Below, one piece after another: positions 1 to 6,257 of a DNA stretch of 6,257 nucleotides. The notes beneath the pieces are model-generated. The model was not told where the DNA came from, searched no databases, and saw nothing but the letters and a program-made list of their open reading frames with translations. The stretch is from an uncultured Collinsella sp. (GTDB lineage Bacteria; Actinomycetota; Coriobacteriia; Coriobacteriales; Coriobacteriaceae), in assembly GCA_902496375.1 (NCBI GenBank), contig CABVAS010000097.1, positions 1-6,257 of the forward strand. The letters are read 5' to 3'. Each line of letters opens with the position of its first letter. Within the stretch, counting starts at the first letter, position 1. The position numbers and the translations under genes are program-made.

Positions 1-308
1 CGGGATTGGTCAATCTCGGCCGACTATATTTGGCTAAATTATTCCGGCGCTAACACAGCGTGAATCCTGCGGTTTTTTGGGCTAAAGGTGTGGATGCTCC
101 GGGGCTTCGTTTTTACTCGTTCACTTCTCGGGAAAGTATTAGAGCTCAGCTGATAGAGGTACCTCTCTGGCGTCGAAGCCCTGCGTCTTCTTCGCTTGAT
201 TGGGGAAAACAGCTTCGCTTAAGCAATTGCGAGCCCGCCCAGACGTATCTGTGGGGTTGTCTGCACAATTCGCGGTATTATGTTGCGGAGTTTTGAAAGG
301 AGCCGCTG
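1..308. other. Non-coding or leader region upstream of ogt, rich in inverted repeats
   Basis: I find no convincing gene here. A 78-codon frame (GTG 60 to stop 296) has no Shine-Dalgarno in front of it, follows an in-frame stop at 51-53, and translates to a Trp/Arg/Ser-rich peptide unlike any family I know, so I do not call it. Several inverted repeats are visible: GGGCTTCG at 102-109 pairs perfectly with CGAAGCCC at 174-181; TCAGCTGA at 146-153 and AGAGGTACCTCT at 155-166 are perfect palindromes inside that loop; a bulged 6-bp hairpin lies at about 212-235. The first ~50 bases could be the 3' end of an upstream gene, since a frame reading ...RLYLAKLFRR stops at 51-53, but this is not provable from so little. 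The segment may be a structured RNA or a dispersed intergenic repeat. Confidence 0.35.
276..302 (+). promoter_or_regulatory. Candidate -10 element and strong ribosome binding site of ogt
   Basis: TATTAT at 276-281 is a good -10 match. The nearest TTG-type hexamer, TTGTCT at 257-262, leaves only 13 bp of spacer, so the -35 is unclear. GAAAGGAG at 295-302 is a strong Shine-Dalgarno six bases before the GTG at 309 and decides that start. A transcript from here would have a leader of only about 20 nt. Confidence 0.4.
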
Positions 309-887
309 GTGGTCACGACGACGTTTGCTTCGCCTTTGGGCGAAATCCTGCTTGCCGCTGATGGCCGCGGTTTGACGGGGCTTTGGTTTGAGGGGCAGGA
401 GCACTTTGGCTCCACGCTTCTCAAAGAAGATCCCGAACATGTTGAAGGCGCCGATGCGGTTTCTGGTACCGGTGGGATGTCTTCGGTGAGTCCGGCAAAT
501 GGCGCGGCTTCTTCGGTGCTTGAGCGTTCTTGGGCTTGGCTGAATGCTTATTTTGCGGGGCAGGAGCCTCGGTTTACGCCGCCGTTGCATATGATTGGCA
601 CGGCGTTTCAGCGTGAGGTTTGGTTTGAGCTGCTTTCTATCCCGCGTGGCGAGGTCGCTACGTATGGTGAGATCGCCCAGCGTGTTGCGGCTCGACATCG
701 TGTACCGGGAAACGAAGAACCTGTTGTGTCTCCCCGTGCCGTGGGGGCCGCGGTCGCGCGGAATCCTATTTCGATCATTGTGCCGTGCCATCGCGTGGTT
801 GCCGCCGACGGCTCGCTTAACGGATATGCCGGCGGGCTTGACCGCAAGGAGTGGCTGCTTCGGCTCGAGGGCGCGTACGAGGAATAA
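309..887 (+). CDS. ogt: Methylated-DNA--[protein]-cysteine S-methyltransferase
   Basis: This is a suicide DNA-repair protein. It flips out O6-alkylguanine (or O4-alkylthymine) and moves the alkyl group irreversibly to its own cysteine in the cytoplasm. The 192 residues cover both family domains. The N-terminal part (about 1-35) reads SPLGEILLAADGRGLTGLWF, typical of Ogt. The C-terminal ATase domain starts near GTAFQREVW (97-105), followed by TYGEIA (118-123, Tyr119 in the nucleotide-flipping position), RAVG (143-146, Arg143 as arginine finger), RNP (151-153), and the active-site PCHR at 159-162 with Cys160. GYAGG and a Leu-rich end complete it. Two oddities are a Gly/Ser/Ala-rich linker at about 41-70 and roughly ten extra residues (about 131-140) before RAVG. 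The GTG start is supported by GAAAGGAG six bases upstream and by alignment of the N-terminus with the family. It appears monocistronic; the next genes face the other way. Confidence 0.94.
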   Translation: MVTTTFASPLGEILLAADGRGLTGLWFEGQEHFGSTLLKEDPEHVEGADAVSGTGGMSSVSPANGAASSVLERSWAWLNAYFAGQEPRFTPPLHMIGTAFQREVWFELLSIPRGEVATYGEIAQRVAARHRVPGNEEPVVSPRAVGAAVARNPISIIVPCHRVVAADGSLNGYAGGLDRKEWLLRLEGAYEE

Positions 888-927
888 CGTTCGAGCACTT
901 TGCATAGCCAAGACGCCGTGAAAGAAC

Positions 928-1008
928 GGGATGCGCTTTCCGAATGGCGTCCCAAACGGAAACCGTGTCCCGGAATACAGCCTTAGAGTGGGATGCCGTT
1001 TCCGGTTG
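928..1008. repeat. Cluster of three GGGA-n5-TTTCCG repeat units forming an imperfect hairpin
   Basis: A 19-nt unit GGGATGCGCTTTCCGAATG (928-946) recurs at 990-1008 as GGGATGCCGTTTCCGGTTG, matching at 15 of 19 bases. Between them lies an inverted copy, CGGAAACCGTGTCCC (957-971), matching the reverse complement of 990-1004 at 12 of 15. The inverted pair folds: CGGAAAC (957-963) with GTTTCCG (998-1004), then TCCC (968-971) with GGGA (990-993), around an 18-nt loop. It lies between two convergent units (ogt and the ClC remnant), so it could act as a terminator, although neither side has a real T-run. It is more likely a small dispersed intergenic repeat. Confidence 0.5.
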
Positions 1009-1031
1009 AGACCACTTGCTTGGACATCTTT

Positions 1032-1241
1032 CTACGCCCGCTTCTGCAGGGCATAGATCGACTTATCCATGTTGAACAGGTAAGCCGCGACGCAGACGAT
1101 GAAGAATGCCGGCAGATTACCGAAACCGAAGACTTCGCAGCCAATCAGGATGGGTGCGAGCAGCGTATTGGTGGCGCTGCCAAAGACGGCTGCGTAGCCC
1201 AGCGCGGCGCAAAGCGCGATGGACATGCCGAGTTGAGCCTC
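1032..1241 (-). pseudogene. 3' remnant of a ClC-family chloride channel/transporter gene
   Basis: The last ~65 codons of a voltage-gated chloride channel (ClC/EriC) gene survive here. Read from Met at 1226, the frame gives AALGYAAVFGSATNTLLAP, then ILIGCEVFG, then NLPAFFIVCVAAYLF and KSIYALQKRA, ending at the stop at 1032-1034. The hydrophobic helices and the ATNT..AP..IG.E.FG pattern match the C-terminal membrane helices of ClC proteins. Tyr58 of this stretch, in KSIY, sits where the conserved C-terminal selectivity-filter tyrosine of ClC transporters lies. The GSGIP, GKxGP and GIFAP filter segments and all upstream helices are missing, and Met1226 has no Shine-Dalgarno, so it cannot form a channel. 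Upstream the frame continues a few codons (...EAQLG) and then meets sequence belonging to the Abi gene in another reading frame. This marks a deletion junction at about 1225-1255. Confidence 0.85.
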
Positions 1242-1594
1242 GTTATGGCGACATCTGGGTAACAGAAAGGCCCGCGTTCCTCAGAGGCAAGATAGGCAAT
1301 TCTGCTTTTGAGGTAGATCTCAATTCTGCCGACCGCATCAAACATTAACTGCCGGAGGGCTCGGTCAAATTCATACGTGTAGATGATGGTTTCGAATGTT
1401 GTGCCTTCGCGAAAGATGGTAATCCCGGACTTGCATTTGGTTTTGTAGGGAAACCAGTAGGCCGACAGTCTGTAGTGGCCGACTTCGACCAAAGCTCGCT
1501 CGAGTTCGCTTTGATCAGAGCACTTAAGACCCCTGTATTCTGTCAATAGTGCTATTTGTTCGTTGATGGATATCCGCGACTTCCGGTATTTCAT
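1145..1594 (-). pseudogene. Truncated Abi_2/AbiF-type abortive infection protein gene
   Basis: The frame opens at ATG 1594 behind AAGAGG (1605 to 1600) at 5-nt spacing and runs 149 codons. Residues 1 to about 115 look like the N-terminal third of Abi_2 (AbiD/AbiF) proteins: ISINEQIALL at 8-17, VGHYRLSAYWFPY at 38-50, FREGTTFETIIYTYEFDRALR at 61-81 and AVGRIEIYLKSRIAY at 87-101, then GPFCY. Family members are about 300 residues and are HEPN-type RNases acting in phage defence or as toxins. The C-terminal HEPN R-N-x-x-x-H catalytic segment is absent. After about residue 116-120 the frame enters the ClC remnant out of register and gives an unrelated tail to the stop at 1145-1147. So this is a deletion fusion and is probably inactive as a nuclease. 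Codon use is less GC-rich than in the flanking genes, consistent with acquisition by transfer. Confidence 0.85.
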
Positions 1595-1596
1595 TT

Positions 1597-1660
1597 AAGC
1601 CTCTTGATAGAAAAAGAGCTGGAGTTGCGCATCGTTGAGAGGCTTTCCAGCTTTAGCAAA
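1597..1660 (-). ncRNA. Structured leader of the abi gene: pseudoknot or terminator-like RNA
   Basis: Read on the minus strand, AGCUGGA (1652 to 1646) pairs perfectly with UCCAGCU (1623 to 1617). The loop begins with AAGCCUCU (1645 to 1638), which pairs perfectly with AGAGGCUU (1604 to 1597), just before the start codon at 1594. The two helices interleave as an H-type pseudoknot with an inner 14-nt loop and a U-rich 12-nt linker, CUUUUUCUAUCA (1616 to 1605). The second helix covers the AAGAGG Shine-Dalgarno. Helix 1 followed by CUUUUUCU could also work as an intrinsic terminator, releasing a ~50-nt RNA. From memory, a conserved structured RNA motif lies upstream of abiF genes and may serve as an RNA antitoxin. 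I infer, without alignment, that this leader belongs to that kind. It seems intact although the protein gene is not. Confidence 0.55.
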
Positions 1661-1665
1661 ACAAA

Positions 1666-1692
1666 CTTATAAGATGCGACGGGCCGCGTCAA
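1666..1692 (-). promoter_or_regulatory. Candidate sigma-70-type promoter of the abi leader RNA
   Basis: On the minus strand TTGACG (1692 to 1687) and TATAAG (1671 to 1666) each match five of six consensus bases, with a 15-bp spacer that is a little short. Transcription would begin near 1659, just before the pseudoknot-forming leader, so promoter and RNA structure fit together. A 5-bp inverted repeat GGCCG/CGGCC (about 1682-1710) overlaps the -35 region. Confidence 0.55.
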
Positions 1693-1741
1693 GATAATTA
1701 CCGGACGGCCTAGGAGGCGGCTGGTTGGCTGGCTTAAAACC

Positions 1742-1768
1742 TAGCGCGTGAGATGACGCTCCACGCTA
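1742..1768 (-). terminator. Possible weak terminator of the GyrI-like gene
   Basis: On the minus strand TAGCGTG (1768 to 1762), which includes the stop codon, can pair with CACGCGCTA (1750 to 1742) with a two-base bulge. It is followed by GGTTTTAAG. The stem is imperfect and the T-run is only four bases, so it is a weak candidate. It would separate this gene from the abi remnant downstream on the same strand. Confidence 0.3.
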
Positions 1769-2404
1769 TTCAGCGCACTTGATAGGATGACGAACCACAG
1801 TCTTAAGTTTCTCCGGTGCACATTTGCGTGGATCGGAGAGATAGATTTCGTGATGGAAACGGGTGTCTGAGAAGTCGGGGACATAGCCCTGCTCGGTCGT
1901 GTATTCATTCATAGCGCCTACGGTCGCCGGTTCGTTGTCGTAGGGCCCGGTGTGCATGCATTGAACGCAGAGGCCCTCGTCAACTTTAAGCAGCTCGACG
2001 GCAGAAAAGTCAAGTTTCTTTTTGGTCGTGGCTTCCGCGACTGCCCAGTCAAAGTCATCTCGGGTGACGAAATCGGGCAGGCGAATGCACGAGATAAAGT
2101 TGAAATCGTCCTTGCGTACATAATCGATGTCGCCGCTCGGGGAGTCTTGCCACCAGAAACCCTCGAGCGGCGGTACCACAAAGTCGAAATAGCCCTTGAT
2201 ACTCCTTGAGCCTTTCTTCGACATCTTGACGGTATAGGCGATGCCGTAAAGCAGCGGCAGGGCGTTTTGATACTCGCCACCTTCAGTATTTGGGTCGCCC
2301 TTTCCGCGAACGGCAACGTAGCTCATAGGCGGGACAGTTACGATGCTCGGCTTGCTTGCAGGTTTGTAGAGCTCCTTGCATTCCTTCTTAAAGTCGAACG
2401 CCAT
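1766..2404 (-). CDS. GyrI-like domain protein, possible cyclopropane hydrolase
   Basis: This is a stand-alone GyrI-like small-molecule-binding protein (COG4832 type, 212 residues, the usual length). Recognisable parts are PPMSYVAVRGKGDPNTEGG (25-43), the YxxGIAYTVKMSKK stretch (53-64), PPLEGFWW (78-85), HTGPYDNE (151-158) and the family's C-terminal signature HHEIYLSDPRK (184-194). There is no DNA-binding domain, unlike AraC/MerR regulators that carry this fold, and no signal peptide, so it acts in the cytoplasm. Work on Lin2189-like members showed hydrolysis of cyclopropane-bearing DNA-alkylating genotoxins of the CC-1065/yatakemycin type. Whether this protein does the same is inference. ATG 2404 is supported by AGAAAGG (2419 to 2413), eight bases upstream. 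A LexA-like palindrome lies 57-70 bases upstream, and E. coli sbmC/gyrI is itself SOS-controlled. Confidence 0.87.
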   Translation of the reverse strand: MAFDFKKECKELYKPASKPSIVTVPPMSYVAVRGKGDPNTEGGEYQNALPLLYGIAYTVKMSKKGSRSIKGYFDFVVPPLEGFWWQDSPSGDIDYVRKDDFNFISCIRLPDFVTRDDFDWAVAEATTKKKLDFSAVELLKVDEGLCVQCMHTGPYDNEPATVGAMNEYTTEQGYVPDFSDTRFHHEIYLSDPRKCAPEKLKTVVRHPIKCAE

Positions 2405-2445
2405 GTTGGCCGCCTTTCTGCGTATTGGCCTGCTTAGATAACGGA

Positions 2446-2474
2446 ATCATATCATAGAAACGAACAGCTGTTCG
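2446..2474 (-). promoter_or_regulatory. Candidate LexA/SOS box and -10 element of the GyrI-like gene
   Basis: CGAACAGCTGTTCG (2461-2474) is a perfect 14-bp palindrome with the CGAAC-N4-GTTCG core of Gram-positive and actinobacterial LexA boxes. With its flanks (ACGAAC...GTTCGA) it differs at one base from TCGAAC-N4-GTTCGA. Just downstream on the minus strand are two overlapping TATGAT hexamers (2456 to 2451 and 2451 to 2446). The palindrome occupies the place of the -35/spacer, where a bound repressor would block RNA polymerase. No good -35 hexamer is visible, and the transcript would start near 2439-2444. Confidence 0.6.
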
Positions 2475-2560
2475 AATGATTTTGCTGACAGATAGAGATG
2501 CGTGCGTTGTGTTTGGCGGTCGGCCTGACCCCGTCGATGATTTCTCTGCCTTCCCGGCGC

Positions 2561-2590
2561 TTGCCTGCGCTCCCCGTTTCCCCATATAAA
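2561..2590 (+). promoter_or_regulatory. Candidate promoter of the ABC transporter operon
   Basis: TTGCCT (2561-2566) and TATAAA (2585-2590) are separated by 18 bp and would start a transcript near 2597, giving a leader of about 78 nt. A second possibility is TTTTTG (2614-2619) with TAATAC (2636-2641), 16 bp apart, giving a short leader. The sequence alone does not decide between them. Confidence 0.4.
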
Positions 2591-2595
2591 ACCTG

Positions 2596-2613
2596 CCAAA
2601 ATGAACCTGTCCC
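2596..2613. repeat. Dispersed-repeat-like motif (GGGACAGGTTCATTTTGG on the minus strand)
   Basis: CCAAAATGAACCTGTCCC resembles a GGGACAGGTTCATTTT-type motif that I recall recurring in intergenic regions of many bacterial genomes, in REP-like elements. Only one copy lies in this window, so the repeat nature is from memory. It starts with GGGACA like one of the units at 928-1008. Confidence 0.3.
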
Positions 2614-2617
2614 TTTT

Positions 2618-2659
2618 TGGTCGGCGTGAAATGGGTAATACTAAAGAGTTATCCGACCA
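2618..2659 (+). other. Leader stem-loop before the ABC ATPase gene
   Basis: TGGTCGG (2618-2624) pairs perfectly with CCGACCA (2653-2659). Inside the loop TAA (2636-2638) can also pair with the TTA near 2649. The 3' arm ends directly before GATGGGA, the weak Shine-Dalgarno of the ATG at 2675. No T-run follows, so it is not a terminator. It may control mRNA stability or translation of the operon, but could also be chance. Confidence 0.3.
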
Positions 2660-2674
2660 GATGGGAATTAATCG

Positions 2675-3369
<695 letters not shown>

Positions 3370-3376
<7 letters not shown>

Positions 3377-6147
3377 CGCCCATGGATCAGGACCGCCAAA
3401 ACAGCCAACGCCGCGACGCGCGGAACACGGAGCGCGAGCAGGATTTTACGACCTACCGCACTGCCCAAAGCTCAAACGACATGGTGCCGACGGTGTTTCG
3501 CCGTGGTGTCTACCGCACGATTCGCGGCAGCCTCAAACGCTTCTTGTCCATCGTCGTGATCACTGCGCTCGGCGTGAGCGTGATGTGCGGCCTCAAGGCG
3601 GGTTGCGAGGATCTGTGCGATTCGGTCGACGCTTACTTTGACCAGCAGAATGTTTATGACATTAACGTGCAGTCGACCTATGGTCTGACCGATGACGATC
3701 TTGCTGCGATCCAAGAGGTCGATGGCGTCGAAACGGTCGAGGGCATCTACACCGAGACCGCCTACACCGCCGTGGGCACAACGCGCGAGCGCGTGGTCGT
3801 GCAAAGTCTCTCCAAGGAGAACATCGATCAGCCAGTGCTCGTGAACGGCGATTTGCCCGAGAGCGCCGATGAGGTCGCGGTGACTTCGAAGTTCCTGAAG
3901 GCTTCGGGCAAAAAGCTCGGCGATACGGTGAGTTTTGCCGCCAATGACGCGAGCTCGTCGAACCAAAGCGCCAAGGATCAGTTTGCCGCGGGCGATTACA
4001 CCATTACGGCCGAGGTCCTCGATCCCACTGATGTGAGCTCCGACTCGACAGTCAACGCCTTTCGCGCTGCTTCGGCGGCGGACTATAAGTTCTATGTGAG
4101 CGAGGACGCCGCGACATCTTCTTCCTACTCCGCGGTCCACGTGATCGTCGAGGGAGCCAAGAGCCTCAACTCCTATTCGGATGCCTACGCGGCAAAGATC
4201 AACAAGGTCAAGGACAATATCGAGAAGATCCGCGAGGAGCGTGAGAAGGCGCGCGCTCAGGAGCTGACAGTCGACACGCCGGCAAGCTTAGATGCGGCTG
4301 AGCGCCAGGCGAATATGCTCTTTGGGATTGAACAGGGCAACATCAACCGCATGGCAGAGGGCAGTGAGGAGCGCGTGCAAGCGCAGGCCGACCTGGACCA
4401 GCGTCGCGCCGCCGCCGACCAGCAGTTTGCCGATGCCCGCGCCGAGCTCTCTGACCTGGGCGAATGCACTTGGTACATCCAGGACCGCGGCAATATCGCA
4501 AGCTACTCGAGCGTCGACAGCGACAGTTCTTCGATCGAGGCCATCGCCACGGTGTTCCCGTTCATCTTCTTTATCGTCGCCGTGCTCATCAGCCTTACCA
4601 CCGCCACGCGTATGGTCGAGGAGGAGCGCACGCTTATTGGCCTGTACAAAGCACTCGGTTATTCGCGCGGGCGCATCCTGTCCAAATACGTGGACTATGC
4701 GCTGTGGGCTTGTCTGATCGGCGGCGTGCTCGGCAACATCATCGGATTTGTGGGCCTGCCGCTGTTCCTGTTTACGGTGTTCGACGACATGTACTCGCTG
4801 CCCCAGATGCTGCTTTCGTACCATATCGTGTCGTCGCTCGTGTCGGTGGCGCTGTTTGCCGTGGGCGTGGTGGGCGCCACGATTATCGCCTGCCGCCACG
4901 AGATGGCCGAGACCCCGGCCTCGCTTATGCGTCCCAAGGCCCCGCGCGCTGGCTCACGCATCTTGCTCGAGCGCATCGGCTTTATCTGGCGCCGCATGGG
5001 CTTTTTGAACAAGGTCGCTGCACGCAACCTATTCCGCTATAAAAAGCGCGCCTTTATGACCATCTTTGGCATCGCCGGCTGCACGGCGCTTGTGATTTGC
5101 GGCATGGGCATTCGTGATACGTCGGTCGCGCTTTCGCCCAAGCAGTACGGGCATATCACGCGCTATGACCTGCTGGCGGTTGCCAATCCCGACGATTTTT
5201 CGCAGACGTGCGCGGCGCTCGACGAGCGAAGCGCGGTCAAGGATTCCGGTGTGACCGTAACTTCGACGCTGCCGATCATGACTGACAACGTTACCTTTAC
5301 GTTTGGCGGCAAGAGCGAGACCGTGCAGCTCATCGTGATTCCCGACGACCGCACGGGTGACTTGGGCGATTACGTGCGCCTTGAGGATGAGTCCAAAGAG
5401 CCGCTGTCTTTGCGTGACGGAGACGTGTATCTGAGTAAGAGTTCACAGTTGGTGCTGGGGATTCAGCCGGGCGATACGGCACACGTCCAGGATTCGTCGC
5501 TCAATGTTGCCAAGGTCAAGGTCAGCGACATTTCGCTTAACTATCTGGGCAACACGCTTTACATGACGCAGAGCACCTATGAGCGCGCGTTCGGTCGAAG
5601 CGCGCGCCTTAACGGCATCTTTGCGTTGCTTAAGGGCTCATCTTCTGACCAGATTGCGTTTAGCAAGAAGCTTAAGAGCGACGGTTGGCTCACCATTTCG
5701 AGCACGGCCGAGCATTGGGAAAATTATGAGGCGAACTTCACTATCATCAATTCCGTCGTGGTACTTGTGACCTTTATGGCGGCGTGCCTGTCGTTTGTGG
5801 TGGTGTTTACGCTGTCCAACACCAACATCTCCGAGCGCGAGCGCGAGCTGGCGACCATCAAGGTGCTGGGCTTCCGCCGTGGCGAGGTGCACCACTACGT
5901 CAACAAGGAGACGTTGATCCTCACGGCGATTGGCGCCGCGCTGGGCGTGCCGCTGGGTAGCCTGCTGGCCGAGAGCTTTACGTACATTCTGCAGATGCCG
6001 TCGCTCTACTTTGACGTTGAGGTCGAGCCGCTGAGTTATGTGCTCGCCGTAGTGCTTTCCTTTGTCTTTACGTTTATCGTCAACCTCGTCACCAACCGAA
6101 CGCTCAACAAGATCGACATGGTCGGCGCCCTCAAGAGCGCCGAGTAA
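3370..6147 (+). CDS. FtsX-type ABC transporter permease, 925 residues
   Basis: This is the membrane partner of the preceding ATPase. One helix lies near 57-76, followed by a large extracytoplasmic region (about 77-385). That region has a charged, Gln/Ala-rich coiled-coil stretch (about 278-363) and then WYIQDRGNIASYSSVDSD. The first FtsX core has helices near 391-411, 441-464 and 486-508. A fifth helix at about 561-580 is followed by a second external domain (about 581-790). The second FtsX core has helices near 793-815, 846-868 and 889-908. The cytoplasmic coupling segments RMVEEERTLIGLYKALGYSR (414-433) and SERERELATIKVLGFRRG (821-838) resemble each other, so the protein is an internal duplication. 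Such permeases usually export peptides, lipids or antimicrobials or act in envelope remodelling; I cannot name the substrate. The GTG start overlaps the ATPase gene by 7 bases. ATG 3382 and ATG 3481 are in-frame alternatives, and the first ~38 residues are polar and unstructured. Confidence 0.93.
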
Positions 6148-6170
6148 CCTGTTCTCGGGTTCGAGTTGTA

Positions 6171-6201
6171 GCGAGCTGCGACGTGCCGCAGTCGCTTTAT
6201 T
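6171..6201 (+). terminator. Intrinsic terminator of the ABC transporter operon
   Basis: GCGA (6171-6174), a bulged G, and CTGCG (6176-6180) pair with CGCAG (6187-6191) and TCGC (6192-6195) around the loop ACGTGC. TTTATT follows at 6196-6201. Position 24 bases after the permease stop, the stem and the T-rich tail all fit Rho-independent termination. Confidence 0.7.
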
Positions 6202-6206
6202 GCATA

Positions 6207-6243
6207 AACCGCCCCGCCGAATGCATATTTCGGCGGGGCGGTT
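6207..6243. terminator. Second stem-loop, perfect 15-bp, probably a bidirectional terminator
   Basis: AACCGCCCCGCCGAA (6207-6221) pairs perfectly with its reverse complement (6229-6243) around the loop TGCATAT. The T-rich tract is weak on the plus side (GCTATTTG) and short on the minus side (TTTATG). It could back up the terminator just upstream, or end a convergent gene beyond the window. Confidence 0.65.
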
Positions 6244-6257
6244 GCTATTTGTCCACA

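Noticed and set aside
60..296. 78-codon open frame starting at GTG 60
   Set aside because: No Shine-Dalgarno, in-frame stop just upstream, composition rich in Trp/Arg/Ser with no known family, and it overlaps several strong inverted repeats. Kept as a non-coding region.
219..911. Long minus-strand frame opposite ogt (230 codons)
   Set aside because: Arg/Pro-rich antisense shadow of a well-supported gene, with no family motifs.
928..1008. CRISPR array
   Set aside because: Units are short (15-19 nt), imperfect, in alternating orientation and without regular spacers.
993..1348. Plus-strand frames at 993-1262 and 1106-1348
   Set aside because: They are shadows of the Abi and ClC remnants, which have clear family sequence on the minus strand.
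1682..1710. GGCCG/CGGCC inverted repeat near the abi promoter as an operator
   Set aside because: Only 5 bp with a ~19-base loop; too weak to call separately.
3472..4140. 222-codon minus-strand frame inside the permease gene
   Set aside because: His/Arg/Ala-rich antisense shadow without motifs; the same applies to 4288-4899.

Overview
The window looks like chromosomal DNA from a GC-rich Gram-positive gut-type actinobacterium. My best guess is Coriobacteriia, Collinsella-like. This rests on GC-rich codon use in the long genes, GAAAGGAG-type Shine-Dalgarno sites, a Cheo/actinobacterial-type SOS-box candidate, and the style of the MacB-like ATPase / giant FtsX-type permease pair. It is an inference from the sequence, not from a database match.

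Layout. Positions 1-308 carry no convincing gene, but they are rich in inverted repeats and end in a good ribosome binding site. Positions 309-887 (+) encode a complete methylated-DNA--protein-cysteine methyltransferase. Positions 888-1031 hold a cluster of short GGGA...TTTCCG repeat units. Positions 1032-1594 (-) hold two gene remnants fused by a deletion: the 5' third of an Abi_2/AbiF-type abortive-infection HEPN protein, running into the last ~65 codons of a ClC chloride channel in another frame. The broken Abi gene keeps a good promoter and a ~65-nt leader. That leader can form a pseudoknot or terminator-like RNA whose second helix covers the Shine-Dalgarno sequence. Positions 1766-2404 (-) encode a complete stand-alone GyrI-like protein of the family that includes cyclopropane hydrolases. 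It has a 14-bp perfect palindrome resembling a LexA box next to its -10 element. Positions 2405-2674 are a divergent regulatory region with a candidate promoter, a dispersed-repeat-like motif and a leader hairpin. Positions 2675-6147 (+) form a two-gene operon for a MacB/LolD-type ABC ATPase and a 925-residue FtsX-type permease, closed by two tandem stem-loops (6171-6243).

How the parts may work together. The ATPase and permease overlap by 7 bases and almost certainly form one export or mechanotransmission complex of unknown substrate. The alkyltransferase and the GyrI-like protein are not in one operon, but both fit defence against DNA-damaging electrophiles, and the second has a possible SOS site. 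The fused Abi/ClC remnant marks an accessory spot between conserved genes. Its intact RNA leader is the most unusual feature here: it resembles the known association of AbiF-type genes with a structured upstream RNA.
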